This document shows, piece by piece, positions 23,997 through 30,686 of a stretch of 44,248 nt of DNA. A program made the position numbers and the translations under genes. Below the pieces are notes generated by a model. The model did not search any database. It was not told the DNA's origin and saw only the letters and a program-made list of their open reading frames with translations. Source of the DNA: a virus; the IMG/VR virus record IMGVR_UViG_3300020158_000007, positions 1 through 44,248 of that record. One strand, written 5' to 3'. Positions within the stretch are counted from its first letter, which is position 1; the number at the start of each line of letters is the position of its first letter.

Positions 23997-24254
23997 TTAG
24001 TCCCAGCTCTTCTTGTCGCCAAAGCGTTCGTTCCAAGCGTATCCTGCTAGGTACTCTGCAACTTCTTCCTGTGAAGTTACGGTAACACGATCACCAAAGT
24101 CGCTACCAACGCCACCATAGTGTGGATCAGGCATACGACCATAGTAACTATCAGCACTACCGCGATCAAATAGGCTACCGTGCTCTTTACGCATAAACTC
24201 TGGGCCTTTGAGAGCACTTACAACTTTCTCTCTATCTGTAATTTCTGGATACAT
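23997..24254 (-). CDS. conserved small phage protein (85 aa)
   Basis: 85 residues. The block FDRGSADSYYGRMPDPHYG is a signature I recognise from many phage genomes as a family without assigned function. A helix ending GYAWNERFGDKKSW follows. Monocistronic early gene. Confidence 0.62.
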   Translation of the reverse strand: MYPEITDREKVVSALKGPEFMRKEHGSLFDRGSADSYYGRMPDPHYGGVGSDFGDRVTVTSQEEVAEYLAGYAWNERFGDKKSWD

Positions 24255-24286
24255 ATCTTACTCCTGCTTTGTTAGTGTATACAAGT

Positions 24287-24315
24287 ATTGTAACACTAAT
24301 TTGCCAAAAGGTCAA
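24287..24315 (-). promoter_or_regulatory. early promoter cassette
   Basis: TTGACC (24310-24315), spacer with TTTTGGCAAA, TACAAT (24287-24292), leader TACACTAAC and GGAG. Confidence 0.72.
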
Positions 24316-24350
24316 CCGGTTTACGAACAAAGCCCCAGTCCCTGACAGAG

Positions 24351-24514
24351 TGTTGTATTTTTACAACAAAGAGAGAAAGAGGTTGACAGGGCGGATAAAG
24401 GTGAACCCTGCGGCATCTCACGATGGACAGGGTTCGGGTTTGCCGGGACACTACCCCCAGCGACACTAACCATAGTCCATTGCGGACTACGACCTAAGGA
24501 CACTACTCCTTAGG
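24351..24514. ncRNA. highly structured non-coding stretch 2
   Basis: No gene between 24316 and 24528. Perfect stems: TGTTGTA/TACAACA (24351-24368), GAACCCTG/CAGGGTTC (24403-24435), TAGTCC/GGACTA (24473-24489) and CCTAAGGA/TCCTTAGG (24493-24514). It contains GGACACTACCCCCA at 24446-24459, identical to 14 nt in stretch 1, and a variant GGACACTACTCC at 24498. The shared motif and hairpin chain suggest a second member of one RNA family. It lies downstream of the 24529 gene in leftward reading. Confidence 0.55.
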
Positions 24515-24528
24515 ATTTGGAGCGCCTC

Positions 24529-24801
24529 TTAGACTAAGCCTAAAGCTAAAGCCTTGTAACCGGCAGCAATCAACTTACGTGTTGGTTGACCGATTTCATA
24601 TTCTGTTACCTGTACACCGTTGCCTGCCTTGCGTGAGTTTGCATAAACTGCGAAACCTGCTTGACGGATACGGCTTGCTTCGGCAGCAATGTTCTTGATA
24701 CCGAAACGCTTGTTAGCTTCGGAAGCAGAAACCTTTTCGCCCTGCTTCAATGCTGTGAATAACTTGTAAGTCTTTGTGTCTTTGTTAATTGAATAAACCA
24801 T
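24529..24801 (-). CDS. winged-helix-like small DNA-binding protein
   Basis: 90 residues. KTYKLFTALKQGEKVSASEANKRFGI followed by AAEASRIRQAGFAVYANSR and a beta hairpin VQVTEYEIG reads as a compact winged helix: a helix-turn-helix then a wing. Phage proteins of this pattern are usually small DNA-binding factors. Unlike its neighbours it has a long AT-rich leader with GAGGAAA. Confidence 0.58.
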   Translation of the reverse strand: MVYSINKDTKTYKLFTALKQGEKVSASEANKRFGIKNIAAEASRIRQAGFAVYANSRKAGNGVQVTEYEIGQPTRKLIAAGYKALALGLV

Positions 24802-24844
24802 TTTAATTTCCTCTATTAGATACTGTATCTAAACAGTTACATTA

Positions 24845-24872
24845 AGTATACAGCATATAATCAAGGTGTCAA
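24845..24872 (-). promoter_or_regulatory. early promoter, 16-nt spacer variant
   Basis: TTGACA (24867-24872), 16 nt, TATACT (24845-24850); no GGTAAA element. The stop of the 24869 gene is inside the -35 box. Confidence 0.68.
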
Positions 24873-25087
24873 CGATCAATATGTCCAAATTCTTTTGTGC
24901 TGTAATAATCGATCAAACGGCGCTGGATCATTGTTACCAAATCACCATTATCATCATCTATTACAAAACGGACAGGACATTGTCCCCACGCCCGTTTAGC
25001 TTGAAACTCAGCAAACCAACGTCTATGGTTCTTGTTCTTTGCATCAAATATTACAAACGGACGACCAAATAGATTGAGCTTAGTCAT
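24869..25087 (-). CDS. small hypothetical protein (72 aa)
   Basis: 72 residues from the ATG at 25087 overlapping the previous stop. Basic N-terminal half (LNLFGRPFVIFDAKNKNHRRWFAEFQAKRAW), then VRFVIDDDNGDLVTMIQRRLIDYY. It resembles a small beta-alpha protein; no named family. Confidence 0.55.
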   Translation of the reverse strand: MTKLNLFGRPFVIFDAKNKNHRRWFAEFQAKRAWGQCPVRFVIDDDNGDLVTMIQRRLIDYYSTKEFGHIDR

Positions 25088-25277
25088 TCTTTTTACCTCC
25101 AACCTTAGCCCTTATAAAGATGCCAAGTAGTATTACTGCCGCCCAAGTATTAAGAGCATAAGGAATGGCCAGTGTAGGAAACAATGTGTTCAACGACCAG
25201 ATGGTTAGCAACGGCCCTACTGCAACAATGACTATCATTAGTGCTAGCGACCCGAGTACAACGATCATTTCTTTCAT
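25080..25277 (-). CDS. small two-pass membrane protein (65 aa)
   Basis: 65 residues with hydrophobic segments at about 4-27 and 37-55 and a basic tail RAKVGGKKND, predicted inside. The WSLNTLFP segment in the loop resembles other small phage membrane proteins. GGAGTTGAT precedes the ATG. No promoter of the cassette type is seen in the 150 bases upstream. Confidence 0.58.
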   Translation of the reverse strand: MKEMIVVLGSLALMIVIVAVGPLLTIWSLNTLFPTLAIPYALNTWAAVILLGIFIRAKVGGKKND

Positions 25278-25428
25278 ATCAACTCCAGTTAGTGTTAGTG
25301 AGGGCTCTCTCGTTGGCCTTCACCACGTTACAGCGTACTACGGTTACGGAGGACTTACAAAAGCGTTAAGCGTTACCGCCACCCATGCCTCCTGGTCTGT
25401 CAAAGTTTAACGATGACGTTCGGTATTC

Positions 25429-25836
25429 TTAGTAAGGTGCGTCTTCCAAGTCTGCCAACTGCTTGGCTACTTCAGCTTTGGAAACCTTAGCCTTAGTCGC
25501 AACTGCCTTAGCCTTTACTGCATCCTTAGCAGGAGTAGACTTAACAGTCTTTGCTACTGCCTTAGCCTTAGGGGCTGCCTTTACTGCGGATGGTTGACGC
25601 TTGGACAAGTCTGCTTCCAATGCCTCACGGATGGCCTTATTGCCGTTATCAAAGTTGATGGATAAAAGGAATGCAACTGCGTCTTCCTTAACCATTGGCT
25701 CTTTCAATTCAATCATGTCAATGTCTTTGGAACCGGTTTTAGCCAATACCTTAACACGAGTCATGTCGCTAGCAAAACGAGCTTTGATAACACCATTACG
25801 GGTTGATACACCTGCGCATTTAAAAGTCTTACTCAT
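25429..25836 (-). CDS. Lys/Ala-rich protein, paralogue of 17406
   Basis: 135 residues. The N-terminal ~60 residues (AGVSTRNGVIKARFASDMTR...GSKDIDMIELKEP) match the product of 17406-17798 in order and spacing. The tail from ~80 is a histone H1-like Lys/Ala/Pro repeat (KAAPKAKAVAKTVK and similar), ending in an acidic helix. DNA or RNA binding is likely from composition. Monocistronic early gene. Confidence 0.62.
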   Translation of the reverse strand: MSKTFKCAGVSTRNGVIKARFASDMTRVKVLAKTGSKDIDMIELKEPMVKEDAVAFLLSINFDNGNKAIREALEADLSKRQPSAVKAAPKAKAVAKTVKSTPAKDAVKAKAVATKAKVSKAEVAKQLADLEDAPY

Positions 25837-25894
25837 AATTCAATACCTCTTTCTGTGTGTGTTTTAAATCTGGGACCTATTTCCCATTATTAAT

Positions 25895-25923
25895 AGTATA
25901 CTGCATTTCGGTCAATCTGTCAA
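25895..25923 (-). promoter_or_regulatory. early promoter
   Basis: TTGACA (25918-25923), 17-nt spacer GATTGACCGAAATGCAG, TATACT (25895-25900); unlike the common spacer. Confidence 0.7.
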
Positions 25924-25934
25924 CCGTTTTCTGG

Positions 25935-26099
25935 TTAACTGTTACAAGTTTCAAACGGGCTAAACTCTTCCTGTGGCTTTTTTACAACGATTGCGCCATC
26001 AATCTCTTTGTTTAACCATTCCATGATGTCCTGCTCTGCGTTACTGTCATCCCAGTTCTCGTAGTCCGGGTCCTCTGTAATGTATGCAAACCTACTCAT
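25935..26099 (-). CDS. small acidic protein (54 aa)
   Basis: 54 residues, MSRFAYITEDPDYENWDD..., acidic and Trp-containing. The ATG overlaps the upstream stop (ATGA). Last gene of the long 27223 operon. Function unknown. Confidence 0.55.
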   Translation of the reverse strand: MSRFAYITEDPDYENWDDSNAEQDIMEWLNKEIDGAIVVKKPQEEFSPFETCNS

Positions 26100-26224
26100 T
26101 TGGCTGCCTCCTTAGAGACTTCTTGCACTTTAGCTACACCATTATCAAACATACGAGCGATACCGCTAAATCCTACAGTAACGATCATAACCCCAAATAC
26201 TGTTCCAATGATAAACATTTTCAT
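26096..26224 (-). CDS. single-pass membrane microprotein (42 aa)
   Basis: 42 residues; hydrophobic helix MFIIGTVFGVMIVTVGFSGI at the N-terminus, then a charged amphipathic tail (VAKVQEVSKEAAK). A second ATG six bases in is possible. Overlaps both neighbours by four bases. Confidence 0.55.
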   Translation of the reverse strand: MKMFIIGTVFGVMIVTVGFSGIARMFDNGVAKVQEVSKEAAK

Positions 26225-26343
26225 TTTCTGTACCACCACCATTGTTTAATTTCGTCCCAAATCTTCGAAACGATGTCTCCGAACGCTGGGCCTAACCACC
26301 AACCCAACCCTATGCCTACTACAACTGATAAAAAGCTATTCAT
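26221..26343 (-). CDS. single-pass membrane microprotein (40 aa)
   Basis: 40 residues; glycine-rich hydrophobic helix FLSVVVGIGLGWWLGPAFG followed by a basic, Trp-rich end (KQWWWYRK). Placed between the 26336 and 26096 genes with overlaps on both sides, so it may pair with the next membrane microprotein. Confidence 0.55.
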   Translation of the reverse strand: MNSFLSVVVGIGLGWWLGPAFGDIVSKIWDEIKQWWWYRK

Positions 26344-26596
26344 CTTCGTCTTCCTCGTCATCGTCCGCGTAATCTTCGTCGGGCGCTAGGTTATAATCCA
26401 ATACTTCGTCTGTAACAACTTCTACTTCGGTAACACGCATGTCGCCATCGAAGCTACCTTCGCCCAATACCGCTCCTGCGTAATCCAACAAGTCCTGTTG
26501 CATGATTGCGGCTAGTGCATCGCCCTTGCCAGCAAACTCCATATCGTGATGTACTTCTGCTCGAATTGTGGTGTAGAATATAGTCTTATACTTCAT
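26336..26596 (-). CDS. hypothetical protein with acidic tail (86 aa)
   Basis: 86 residues from the ATG at 26596. N-terminal strand YKTIFYTTIRAEVHHD, a helix, then TEVEVVTDEVLDYN and a strongly acidic end (DDDEEDEDE). The strand-helix-strand core is probably a small ferredoxin-like fold. Inside the 27223 operon. Confidence 0.55.
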   Translation of the reverse strand: MKYKTIFYTTIRAEVHHDMEFAGKGDALAAIMQQDLLDYAGAVLGEGSFDGDMRVTEVEVVTDEVLDYNLAPDEDYADDDEEDEDE

Positions 26597-26762
26597 TTGG
26601 TTTCTCTCTGCTATCAAGTTCAGCTTCCAATATGGTACGACGAGCAATATCAAATGCACTGGGACTGTGCTGTTCTGCATATAGATCTGCAAGCGCAATC
26701 ACCTGGTCAACGGCTAGCTGGCTAACCTCTCGGGCAAAGTCTGTTAGTGTTTGAGATTTCAT
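26586..26762 (-). CDS. small helical protein (58 aa)
   Basis: 58 residues from the ATG at 26762 overlapping the MGTRS stop. Helical throughout (LTDFAREVSQLAVDQVIALADLY, AFDIARRTILEAEL). No family recognised. Confidence 0.55.
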   Translation of the reverse strand: MKSQTLTDFAREVSQLAVDQVIALADLYAEQHSPSAFDIARRTILEAELDSREKPNEV

Positions 26763-27223
26763 GCCGCCTCCCAATTCACGTTAGCCAATGCTTCGTCTAC
26801 TGGGCGGAAGCATCTGTTCTTGTAAGTACAAAATTGCCAGTACCCGTCCATATAGACATAGAAGTACTCACAACCACTGCCGTCGTAATAATCCATAAAC
26901 GCTGTCAAGTCGTCAAAGCTCTTAAACGGAGCATTCTCGCCTCTGTCGCGTGTGTAAAAAGTACAGTCCTTAGAGCAAGCTACCTTGTTACCAATGTCAG
27001 CATACATATCGTCTGTCATGTCGCGCCCAAACTCGTGTGCTTCGCCAATGTCAGCACCTAAGCTACTCATATGGCCCATTGACACCAGCTTGTTCGCTTT
27101 GACGTTGTCATTGTAACAGTTCTGCAAGATGTAGCCGTTATGCTCAATGTAGCCGTCCCAGTGGCAGTAAATTGCCTTAACACGTTCACCGTGCATTACT
27201 GCTATTGCTGATCTTGTTCCCAT
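26759..27223 (-). CDS. MGTRS-family phage protein (copy 2)
   Basis: 154 residues beginning MGTRSAIAVMHGERVKAIYCHWDGY, the stronger version of the family signature; KLVSMGHMSSLG and the C-terminal YFYVYMDGYWQF segment also fit. Several cysteines and an aromatic core suggest ligand binding. It leads a six-gene operon of very small proteins. Function of the family is unknown. Confidence 0.68.
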   Translation of the reverse strand: MGTRSAIAVMHGERVKAIYCHWDGYIEHNGYILQNCYNDNVKANKLVSMGHMSSLGADIGEAHEFGRDMTDDMYADIGNKVACSKDCTFYTRDRGENAPFKSFDDLTAFMDYYDGSGCEYFYVYMDGYWQFCTYKNRCFRPVDEALANVNWEAA

Positions 27224-27254
27224 TTGTTCGCTCGCTTTCTTAGTGTGTATAACT

Positions 27255-27283
27255 AGTATAGCATCAATTTACCAAAATGTCAA
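27255..27283 (-). promoter_or_regulatory. early promoter cassette
   Basis: TTGACA (27278-27283), spacer with TTTTGGTAAATTGA, TATACT (27255-27260). Confidence 0.77.
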
Positions 27284-27286
27284 CCA

Positions 27287-27481
27287 TTAAATGAATACGT
27301 CTTTGCTCAGTACTTCGTCTTCTACCAGCTTGTGGCAAGCATTCAACGTCAACTGCATTACCAAATACAACTGCGCCTTCTGCTCTGCAGGAAAGCCTTC
27401 AATCTGATTGCTAATCTGCTCTAGCGTTGGAGTTGCAAATAAGCCACTGCGTGGAATTGGGTTCTCTACTGTATTGTACAT
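27287..27481 (-). CDS. small hypothetical protein (64 aa)
   Basis: 64 residues, helical C-terminal part (EQISNQIEGFPAEQKAQLYLVMQLTLNACHKLV). Monocistronic, with its own cassette. No family recognised. Confidence 0.55.
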   Translation of the reverse strand: MYNTVENPIPRSGLFATPTLEQISNQIEGFPAEQKAQLYLVMQLTLNACHKLVEDEVLSKDVFI

Positions 27482-27510
27482 GTTATCTCGCTTTCTTAGT
27501 GTATGTGTAT

Positions 27511-27539
27511 ATTATAGCACAGGTTTTACCAAAAGTCAA
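27511..27539 (-). promoter_or_regulatory. early promoter cassette (archetype)
   Basis: TTGACT (27534-27539), spacer TTTGGTAAAACCTGTGC, perfect TATAAT (27511-27516). Confidence 0.8.
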
Positions 27540-27547
27540 CCCCTAAC

Positions 27548-27619
27548 TTACTTAAAGCTAATTTCGCTCCAAGCCTTTAATGCCTCTAATGCCCATTGGA
27601 TTTTCTGTTCTTCAGTCAT
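27548..27619 (-). CDS. microprotein (23 aa)
   Basis: Frame MTEEQKIQWALEALKAWSEI plus SFK, one amphipathic helix. It has a full early promoter of its own and nothing else between, which is the main support. Confidence 0.45.
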   Translation of the reverse strand: MTEEQKIQWALEALKAWSEISFK

Positions 27620-27642
27620 TGTGATCTCTTTCTTTAATGTAT

Positions 27643-27672
27643 ATTATAGCACAGGTTTTACCAAAAGGTCAA
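27643..27672 (-). promoter_or_regulatory. early promoter cassette, 18-nt spacer
   Basis: TTGACC (27667-27672), spacer with TTTTGGTAAAACCTGTGC, TATAAT (27643-27648). The end of the 27669 gene runs into it. Confidence 0.75.
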
Positions 27673-27884
27673 CCTTTAATTAATAACCCTGCCGCGTATA
27701 TGGTCAATAGGGCACCGTTGATAACGATCAAGTTGGCTTCTCGTATACGTACACTCCAAATCAAGTACAGTAAGGCGCCTAGTGCGAACATCTCACGGTT
27801 GTATCCAAGTACTTCAAAACTAGTTAACAGAGCCGCCGTTAAGGTTACTGCGCATGCTACCCACTTCAATATCGTATCAATCAT
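27669..27884 (-). CDS. small membrane protein (71 aa)
   Basis: 71 residues from the ATG at 27884 with AAGGGC upstream. Hydrophobic segments at about 8-22, 30-42 and 50-66. It overlaps the zinc microprotein upstream. Last gene of the 29008 operon. Function unknown. Confidence 0.55.
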   Translation of the reverse strand: MIDTILKWVACAVTLTAALLTSFEVLGYNREMFALGALLYLIWSVRIREANLIVINGALLTIYAAGLLIKG

Positions 27885-27957
27885 GCCCTTGGCAGTAGCC
27901 AACCTTTCCGTCTGTATTCTCTTTAACCTTCAACTTGCAACATGCGCATCTGTACAT
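27877..27957 (-). CDS. zinc-ribbon-like microprotein (26 aa)
   Basis: 26 residues: MYRCACCKLKVKENTDGKVG then YCQGHD. The C-x-C-C and C-x-x-H pairs could bind one zinc. Its ATG and stop overlap the neighbours (TAATG upstream), typical of real operon members here. Confidence 0.5.
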   Translation of the reverse strand: MYRCACCKLKVKENTDGKVGYCQGHD

Positions 27958-28283
27958 TATGCATACTCCCAACGGCTAGCATAGTTGATGCCTGCTACAA
28001 TCCGTTGATAGACATCTCGCTTGCTCATATAGTAATCGTAGTTCTGATCCTGTGGGCCAAAGTTGAACCACATGTTTGATCTAGCATTATCCAAAATGTC
28101 TTTCTCTAGATCGTGTGCCGAATAGTATGCCTTGAAGCCGTTGATACTGTAATGAGCAATGAACCCTGATGCTAGGTAAAGGAACTTATAACCAGATGAG
28201 TTCAATGATTCGATGTCGTTGATTGCCTTTAGAACATTGCTTACAATCAAGTCCTGCTGTCTAGATGTTAACGGCTTAATCAT
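27957..28283 (-). CDS. hypothetical protein (108 aa)
   Basis: 108 residues, helical with many tyrosines (FIAHYSINGFKAYYSAHDLEKDI, YDYYMSKRDVYQRIV). Its start overlaps the stop of the 28283 gene. No family recognised. Confidence 0.58.
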   Translation of the reverse strand: MIKPLTSRQQDLIVSNVLKAINDIESLNSSGYKFLYLASGFIAHYSINGFKAYYSAHDLEKDILDNARSNMWFNFGPQDQNYDYYMSKRDVYQRIVAGINYASRWEYA

Positions 28284-29008
28284 TATGCCACCTCTTTCAA
28301 AAACACTACGAAGCCTGTAGTGTCCTTCTTAGCCTTGCCCTTGGCCTTTAAGCCAACTACCACATTGCTTGGGTCCAGGAAGCGCAAGTCACTCTCGTCG
28401 CCGTCAAACACTGTACGGCCCTTGTACTCTGCAGGAGTCTTATTGAAAACTACAGTTACATTCAAGCCTTGTTCAATAGCCTTGTTCACGTCTGCATCGT
28501 TGCCATCTGCTTTAGAAAATGTCAAATGGTAGTTCTTAATGCTAGCAACCTTACGACCCAGGACCTTAGTATAGTCATAGAACTGTACTGTAGGAAAGCA
28601 TTGGAAAATGTTACGCTCAGTACCTGGAACTTCGTACTTCTCCCAGCTCAAGTCACTAGTACCGTTCAAACGGAATACAGGAGTCAGTCCCTGCTTGCGA
28701 GCATAATTAATAGCCCGAGCAATGTCGCTATGCAAGTCTAACATAAATTGGTCTCTGTCAAAGAAGAACGCCACTGTCTTACGGATGCGAGCCTTCTGAA
28801 TCATGTTAGTAGTCTCACCGCGCTTGAACATGCCACCGCGCCCTGCTGTATTGAGGCAAGCTGATTTGCAACCTGCTGTAGCCTTTGGGCAAGTATTACC
28901 TGCGCCCGATACATCGCTTGGGCTAAGGTGTAGGATATAAGTCATGTAGCCCTGTTTCTCGCCCTTAAGTGTTTTAGGGTTACCAGTTGATAATAGTTTG
29001 AATGTCAT
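28283..29008 (-). CDS. conserved phage protein with cysteine cluster (241 aa)
   Basis: 241 residues. NTCPKATAGCKSACLNTAGRGG carries four conserved-looking cysteines, later followed by RLNGTSDLSWE, YDYTK, HLTFSKAD and the C-terminal GDESDLRFLDPSNVVVGLKAKG. I recognise this order of blocks from a broad family of phage-encoded proteins of unknown biochemistry; the cysteines could hold a metal or Fe-S cluster. It leads an operon with 27957, 27877 and 27669. Confidence 0.65.
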   Translation of the reverse strand: MTFKLLSTGNPKTLKGEKQGYMTYILHLSPSDVSGAGNTCPKATAGCKSACLNTAGRGGMFKRGETTNMIQKARIRKTVAFFFDRDQFMLDLHSDIARAINYARKQGLTPVFRLNGTSDLSWEKYEVPGTERNIFQCFPTVQFYDYTKVLGRKVASIKNYHLTFSKADGNDADVNKAIEQGLNVTVVFNKTPAEYKGRTVFDGDESDLRFLDPSNVVVGLKAKGKAKKDTTGFVVFLKEVA

Positions 29009-29038
29009 TGTATGCTCGCTTTCTTAGTGTATATAAGT

Positions 29039-29067
29039 ATTATAGCACAGGTTTTACCAAAAGTCAA
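29039..29067 (-). promoter_or_regulatory. early promoter cassette
   Basis: TTGACT (29062-29067), spacer TTTGGTAAAACCTGTGC, TATAAT (29039-29044). The stop of the 29064 microgene is inside the -35 box. Confidence 0.8.
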
Positions 29068-29153
29068 CCTCTATCGTTAGGAATATCTTGCACGGCATAC
29101 CACAATAACCCTACAACCGCTAGGGCTATTAGGACAGCTATTATATACTGCAC
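29064..29153 (-). CDS. membrane microprotein (29 aa, GTG start)
   Basis: One hydrophobic helix (YIIAVLIALAVVGLLWYAV) with a short polar tail DIPNDRG. The GTG overlaps the preceding TAG and the TGA lies in the next promoter. Confidence 0.45.
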   Translation of the reverse strand: MQYIIAVLIALAVVGLLWYAVQDIPNDRG

Positions 29154-29308
29154 TAGACTCTAGCCCTGTATACTGTACGCAACCACCAGCGATAGGATGT
29201 AAAGTAATCCTGTTGGGTATAGGTAGGAGCAAGGCCCGTCCAGGTGCGGACTTCGTCACAATGCTCCATCCACATCTCCTGGCACCAAGCCCTAAAGCTC
29301 ATGTTCAT
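29153..29308 (-). CDS. small Trp-rich protein (51 aa)
   Basis: 51 residues with six tryptophans (SFRAWCQEMWMEH, YRWWLRTVYRARV). The ATG overlaps the previous TGA. It may be a peripheral membrane or protein-binding peptide; unknown. Confidence 0.52.
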   Translation of the reverse strand: MNMSFRAWCQEMWMEHCDEVRTWTGLAPTYTQQDYFTSYRWWLRTVYRARV

Positions 29309-29466
29309 GCCTCAACACCGCAGGCAGCATAGAAGCGACTACGATCAAATCGATCATTGTGTCGGGCTCCTGCGTTCGCTACAGCCATTGCCGCAATGCG
29401 ACGGGCTGTGATATCTGTGATGTAGCTGATCTCTAGTGCTAGTGTTTCAAAGTGTTTACGTGACAT
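29305..29466 (-). CDS. conserved small phage protein (53 aa)
   Basis: 53 residues starting MSRKHFETLALEISYI and ending in a NDRFDRSRFYAACG block, a pattern common among small phage proteins of unknown function. First gene of a three-gene early operon, with GGAGCGACACA before the ATG. Confidence 0.62.
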   Translation of the reverse strand: MSRKHFETLALEISYITDITARRIAAMAVANAGARHNDRFDRSRFYAACGVEA

Positions 29467-29493
29467 TGTGTCGCTCCTTTAGTGTATATAAGT

Positions 29494-29522
29494 ATTATAG
29501 CATACAATTTACCAAAAGTCAA
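29494..29522 (-). promoter_or_regulatory. early promoter cassette
   Basis: TTGACT (29517-29522), spacer TTTGGTAAATTGTATGC, TATAAT (29494-29499). Confidence 0.8.
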
Positions 29523-29529
29523 CCGCTAG

Positions 29530-29739
29530 TTAAAAATGCGGATCCAAATGCTCGTGTACGCCTTTGCTCATCCAGCAGTACCTGTTCCCTGTCATTCTGT
29601 AGTAGTCGCCAATTTTAGTAAACTTCATTCCGTTGTCTACAAAAATAAACTTCTTAGTAATGCGCACAATTTTACCTGCATAATAGCTATCACAATTAAT
29701 GCCATAGCTTACATCATCGCCTACGTTATATTCTACCAT
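29530..29739 (-). CDS. conserved small phage protein (69 aa)
   Basis: 69 residues, beta-rich: VGDDVSYGINCDSYYAGKIVRITKKFIFVD suggests a small barrel, with a C-terminal WMSKGVHEHLDPHF. I recognise the composition from other phages without a known role. Monocistronic early gene. Confidence 0.6.
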   Translation of the reverse strand: MVEYNVGDDVSYGINCDSYYAGKIVRITKKFIFVDNGMKFTKIGDYYRMTGNRYCWMSKGVHEHLDPHF

Positions 29740-29766
29740 TTGTCGCTCTCCTTAGTGTATGTAAGT

Positions 29767-29795
29767 ATTATAACACCAATTTACCAAAAGGTCAA
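29767..29795 (-). promoter_or_regulatory. early promoter cassette
   Basis: TTGACC (29790-29795), spacer TTTTGGTAAATTGGTGT, TATAAT (29767-29772). Confidence 0.8.
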
Positions 29796-29796
29796 C

Positions 29797-29865
29797 CTAT
29801 AGCCGTGTAAAAAGGTACAGTACTATTAATGCCATTATAGTAAAGGTATAGTCTATTTCAGTCAT
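29797..29865 (-). CDS. membrane microprotein (22 aa)
   Basis: MTEIDYTFTIMALIVLYLFT plus RL: a single hydrophobic helix. The ATG overlaps the end of the 29858 gene and the stop sits next to the downstream -35 box. Confidence 0.42.
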   Translation of the reverse strand: MTEIDYTFTIMALIVLYLFTRL

Positions 29866-30112
29866 TGTCTAGCCCGCGCCCATAGAAGGGGGTCTTGTAG
29901 CCCAAGTCCAAGTATACTATCTCTCTGACGACTGTATCGTAGGCCTCAATGGCTGTTCGCTTATGCGCTTGAGATAAGATGAGTAGGCGGCGCTGGACCT
30001 CTGGCCACCCCAAGCCCTGTACACGAGCCTCCACTACTATGTTACTGACAAGGGCGTTGCCCTGCTTGCTAAACATGCCAAAGTCTTTACTCACTAGCAC
30101 ACTCCCCGTCAT
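29858..30112 (-). CDS. hypothetical protein (84 aa)
   Basis: 84 residues, helical core (LSNIVVEARVQGLGWPEVQ-type, RRLLILSQAHKRTAIEAYDTVV). Overlaps the 30087 gene by 26 bases. Function unknown. Confidence 0.55.
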   Translation of the reverse strand: MTGSVLVSKDFGMFSKQGNALVSNIVVEARVQGLGWPEVQRRLLILSQAHKRTAIEAYDTVVREIVYLDLGYKTPFYGRGLDND

Positions 30113-30419
30113 GTTCCATTAACGCTTCAATAGCGTCTGCAACTCTGTCGCTTTCACTGCTATAAAAAGTGTAGTCGCCTAGCGTAGTGCGCCCATCACC
30201 CTCTTTAATATATTCAAAGCCGCCGTAGTAGTCAAGCCTGCTTCCAGTGTATGCAACAATAGTGTCTTCGTCAACCCAAAGCATACCACATCGCTCGTCA
30301 AGCCCAAGTCTGCTTGCAGTCTCTTTACGCATGCCCTGTACATGTCTCTCAACTACTTCGCTAATCGCGTCTAGCAAGTCTGCGCTATTGTCAAAATCAG
30401 TGTCTGTAAAGTAACCCAT
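30087..30419 (-). CDS. hypothetical protein (110 aa)
   Basis: 110 residues, acidic. A helical N-terminus (LLDAISEVVERHVQGMRKE) is followed by strands (GMLWVDEDTIVAYTG, YGGFEYIKEG) and a final helix. First gene of a three-gene early operon; no family recognised. Confidence 0.58.
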   Translation of the reverse strand: MGYFTDTDFDNSADLLDAISEVVERHVQGMRKETASRLGLDERCGMLWVDEDTIVAYTGSRLDYYGGFEYIKEGDGRTTLGDYTFYSSESDRVADAIEALMEHDGECASE

Positions 30420-30451
30420 TTGTTGCTCCTTTTGTTTAAGTGTATGTGTAT

Positions 30452-30481
30452 ATTATAGCACAGGTTTTACCAAATAGTCAA
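30452..30481 (-). promoter_or_regulatory. early promoter cassette, 18-nt spacer
   Basis: TTGACT (30476-30481), spacer ATTTGGTAAAACCTGTGC, TATAAT (30452-30457). Confidence 0.78.
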
Positions 30482-30486
30482 CCACT

Positions 30487-30684
30487 TTATGCAAGTAATT
30501 GTAACTGTCGTCTAAAGGCAACACGCACTGCATCCCATGCTTCAGTGTATGTCGTGTCATATACTTCCGCCAGCCCGTTTACTTCTGCCGCGTCCATAAA
30601 GCCCTCGTACTGTACATCGCCCTCTAGCAACATACGCACCCTGCGCACCGCAATAGTCTCTACCGCTTCGTCAAATGTTTTCAT
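30487..30684 (-). CDS. small hypothetical protein (65 aa)
   Basis: 65 residues from the ATG at 30684, which has GGAG five bases upstream; the GTG at 30690 is badly spaced. Helical, starting MKTFDEAVETIAVRRVRMLL. Coupled to the 30687 gene. Function unknown. Confidence 0.56.
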   Translation of the reverse strand: MKTFDEAVETIAVRRVRMLLEGDVQYEGFMDAAEVNGLAEVYDTTYTEAWDAVRVAFRRQLQLLA

Positions 30685-30686
30685 GT

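Noticed and set aside
25165-25410. 81-codon plus-strand frame
   Set aside because: Antisense to the small membrane gene at 25080 with no promoter or ribosome site; the 25278-25428 gap shows no convincing gene on either strand.
29077-29259. 60-codon leftward frame across the 29.1-kb gap
   Set aside because: Two better frames (29153-29308 and 29064-29153) with overlapping starts and stops explain the same bases.
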